Below are positions 27,629 to 28,841 of a stretch of 28,841 nucleotides of DNA, in pieces. Source of the stretch: Triparma columacea (lineage: Eukaryota; Sar; Bolidophyceae; Parmales; Triparmaceae); the NCBI GenBank assembly GCA_030267965.1, contig BRYA01000348.1, forward strand, positions 1,396-30,236, in the 5' to 3' direction. Position 1 is the stretch's first letter. The number at the start of each line of letters is the position of its first letter. The position numbers and the translations under genes are program-made. The notes beneath the pieces were generated by a model. It did not search any database. It was not told the DNA's origin and saw only the letters and a list, made by a program, of their open reading frames with translations.

Positions 27629-28021
27629 AAACACTCACCTAGCCCTAAAAGCCTGAGCCGGTGTCATGGCTTTCTCTTCCCCTCCCCTCCCCCCCCGTCC
27701 TCCTCCCTCCCCCCCCTTAACCTCCATTCCGTCTATGTTGTCCGCCCCCGGTGTTTGAACAAGTCTCTTATCGATTTCAGCAAGCGGTAGATTGTTCCCC
27801 ATATTATCCCCAATCTGCTTCGCGAATTCACCCCCCATATCAACAACCCCACCCCCCCCCATCCCCCCACCACCCAATCCAGGGGTACCACCCCGGGATA
27901 ATATACCACCACCCGTGCTACCGGCTCTTGAGGCGGCACCTTGTGATGGACCTAAGTGATGGGGTGAGAATGCTACTCTTGAACCTGGACGACCTGAGGA
28001 ACGGGAATTGGGATTAGGCAT
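26401..28021 (-). CDS. IQ-motif and TPR-repeat protein, two exons
   Basis: Exons 28021-27639 and 27442-26401 join in phase to 474 residues. The N-terminal 127 residues are Gly/Ser/Arg-rich and probably disordered, with one ordered-looking stretch (EFAKQIGDNMGNNLPL). An IQ motif follows (IQRLVRGIQSR, 160-170), which by family knowledge binds calmodulin or a similar light chain. About five TPR-like helix pairs come next, such as NLGRCYLKLGNPSSSIPCF, FFRGAAYCLTHSFVDAV and LWCLQDWDEALKDMD. Similar IQ/TPR combinations occur in ciliary and cytoskeletal scaffolds, but no specific orthologue is recognised. The gene is divergent from the SANT-like gene (355 bp between ATGs) and convergent with the GST gene. 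Confidence 0.82.
27572..27634. repeat. CA/GT microsatellite next to the 5' splice site of the TPR-gene intron
   Basis: On the minus strand GT repeats begin a few bases after the GTGAGTG donor at 27638. The tract makes up about a third of the 196-bp intron. Confidence 0.9.
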
Positions 28022-28376
28022 TCTTGTAAGAGGGGACGGTGAAGGTTATAAGGAGAGGGGGGGGAAGAAGGGAAGGGTAAAGATTAGGGAGGGAGAGGGA
28101 GATGACTATCACTGGGAAGGCTCTTCGTAGAGAGGTGGGATTTTAGGGATGGGAATTAGGAGAGAGAAAGAGAGGATTGTAAAGAGGGAGAGAAGGATTA
28201 TATATTCACGAGGGTTTGAACAGCAACTCAGACCCGGTAGTAATGAGTGAGTAATTCCAAAGGAGAGTTTAACTGCTTTGGCATGGCATTCCAATTTTTT
28301 TACTCTCTGCTGAGCCCCTCACTCCCCCCCGCCCCTAGCCCCCCCTCTCCCCACCCGCGGGTTTAAATTGCTAGAC
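28022..28376. promoter_or_regulatory. Divergent promoter region, TPR gene (minus) and SANT-like gene (plus)
   Basis: Purine-rich on the plus strand near the TPR gene, pyrimidine-rich near the SANT-like gene. No clear TATA box. TTTAAATTG at 28362-28370 is only a weak candidate. No gene or RNA seen. Confidence 0.4.
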
Positions 28377-28841
28377 ATGTCCGACCAGACAACATCTCAA
28401 GTTCAGTCCTTCTCAAATCTCTCTTCAGCCTTGGAATCTCAAGGTCTCGGTGAGAAGGCCTTTGTCCCTCCCGTTTGCAACGCCCTTAACTCTCCCAAAG
28501 TGCACGGTGTCTACTACCTCGGCGACGCCCGCGATAGGCCCATGAGCAGCGGTGAGCCTTGGACTGAAAATGAGTATGGTAGGTTGGTAATGTTGACTGC
28601 GAGGTACGATGTTACCAAGGCTCACCGGTGGAAGGAGATCAGCTACGCTCTGGCGGTCAACCCTAACCCGGAGAGCCAGGAGAGCAGGGAGAAGAAGGAG
28701 AAGGACCAGAAGAAGCTGGAGGAGAAGAACAAGGACAAGAAGAGGGCGGAGGATGTCATCAAGGAGGACTGTTATTACTGCCACGGTTGCGGGGAACCCA
28801 ATAAGATCAAGAAGGTGAGAGGGGCCGCGTCGGGGGGGGGG
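28377..28841 (+). CDS. SANT/Myb-like protein, 5' exon only (runs off right edge)
   Basis: The ATG at 28377 opens a frame to the window edge. A probable donor (AAG|GTGAG) at 28815 would end the exon phase 0 after 146 codons. Residues about 60-95 read WTENEYGRLVMLTARYDVT then RWKEISYAL, which fits the three-helix SANT/Myb pattern (W at the start, WKEI in helix 3). A strongly charged Lys/Glu helix follows, then CYYCHGCGEPNKIKK, possibly the start of a zinc-binding module (Cys-x2-Cys with His between). Known: SANT/Myb modules bind DNA or histone tails. The call rests on pattern only. Sequence after 28815 (poly-G) is probably intron. Confidence 0.6.
   Translation, partial: MSDQTTSQVQSFSNLSSALESQGLGEKAFVPPVCNALNSPKVHGVYYLGDARDRPMSSGEPWTENEYGRLVMLTARYDVTKAHRWKEISYALAVNPNPESQESREKKEKDQKKLEEKNKDKKRAEDVIKEDCYYCHGCGEPNKIKKVRGAASGGG

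Noticed and set aside
28609..28818. Arg-rich 69-codon plus ORF at the right edge
   Set aside because: A frame-shifted shadow of the Lys/Glu-rich part of the SANT-like exon.

Overview
The window is nuclear DNA from a eukaryote with compact, mostly intron-poor genes: short GT-AG introns (84-196 bp, plus one of 555 bp), gene-to-gene distances from 29 bp to about 1 kb, many dinucleotide, triplet and poly-G/poly-C tracts, and one 26-base N gap. The gene set includes a BspA-type LRR array, an ARL13 carrying docking/dimerisation motifs, a two-pore channel, a NEK6/7-like kinase and a very large START-repeat membrane protein. This points to a unicellular protist, most likely a stramenopile alga of the Parmales/bolidophyte or diatom kind. 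That assignment is inference from gene flavour, with no marker gene behind it.

Layout. 1-5714 (minus): 5' part of a huge protein with three START-like lipid-binding modules, a fourth degenerate one, then a polytopic membrane module that starts again as a second tandem copy at the left edge; it carries a frameshift near its N-terminus. 5715-6683: intergenic, with a hairpin and a 360-bp AT-rich island. 6684-10940 (minus, six exons): two-pore cation channel. 11409-11726 (plus): small one-helix membrane protein. 11765-13311 (plus, three exons): secreted or ER-lumenal Sel1-repeat protein. 13465-15002 (minus, two exons): ARL13-like GTPase with two N-terminal DPY-30/RIIalpha-like motifs. 15928-18726 (plus, one exon): NEK6/7-like kinase with a long low-complexity tail. 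18942-19718 (minus, two exons): SPCS1, a 73-residue signal-peptidase-complex subunit. 19902-25194 (minus): four tandem BspA-type LRR genes with 6, 10, 12 or 9 regular repeats. 25559-26371 (plus): zeta-class GST/maleylacetoacetate isomerase. 26401-28021 (minus, two exons): IQ-motif plus TPR protein. 28377-right edge (plus): first exon of a SANT/Myb-like protein.

The genes do not form one pathway. ARL13, the NEK kinase and possibly the IQ-TPR protein fit a cilium/centrosome theme. SPCS1 and the Sel1 protein fit ER protein handling. The most dynamic part is the LRR array, which shows repeat-number changes, a 229-bp tract nearly identical between two members, and two different core-promoter types shared in an alternating pattern. 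The strongest candidates for something undescribed are the START/tandem-membrane-module protein and the LRR family with its own conserved N- and C-terminal regions.
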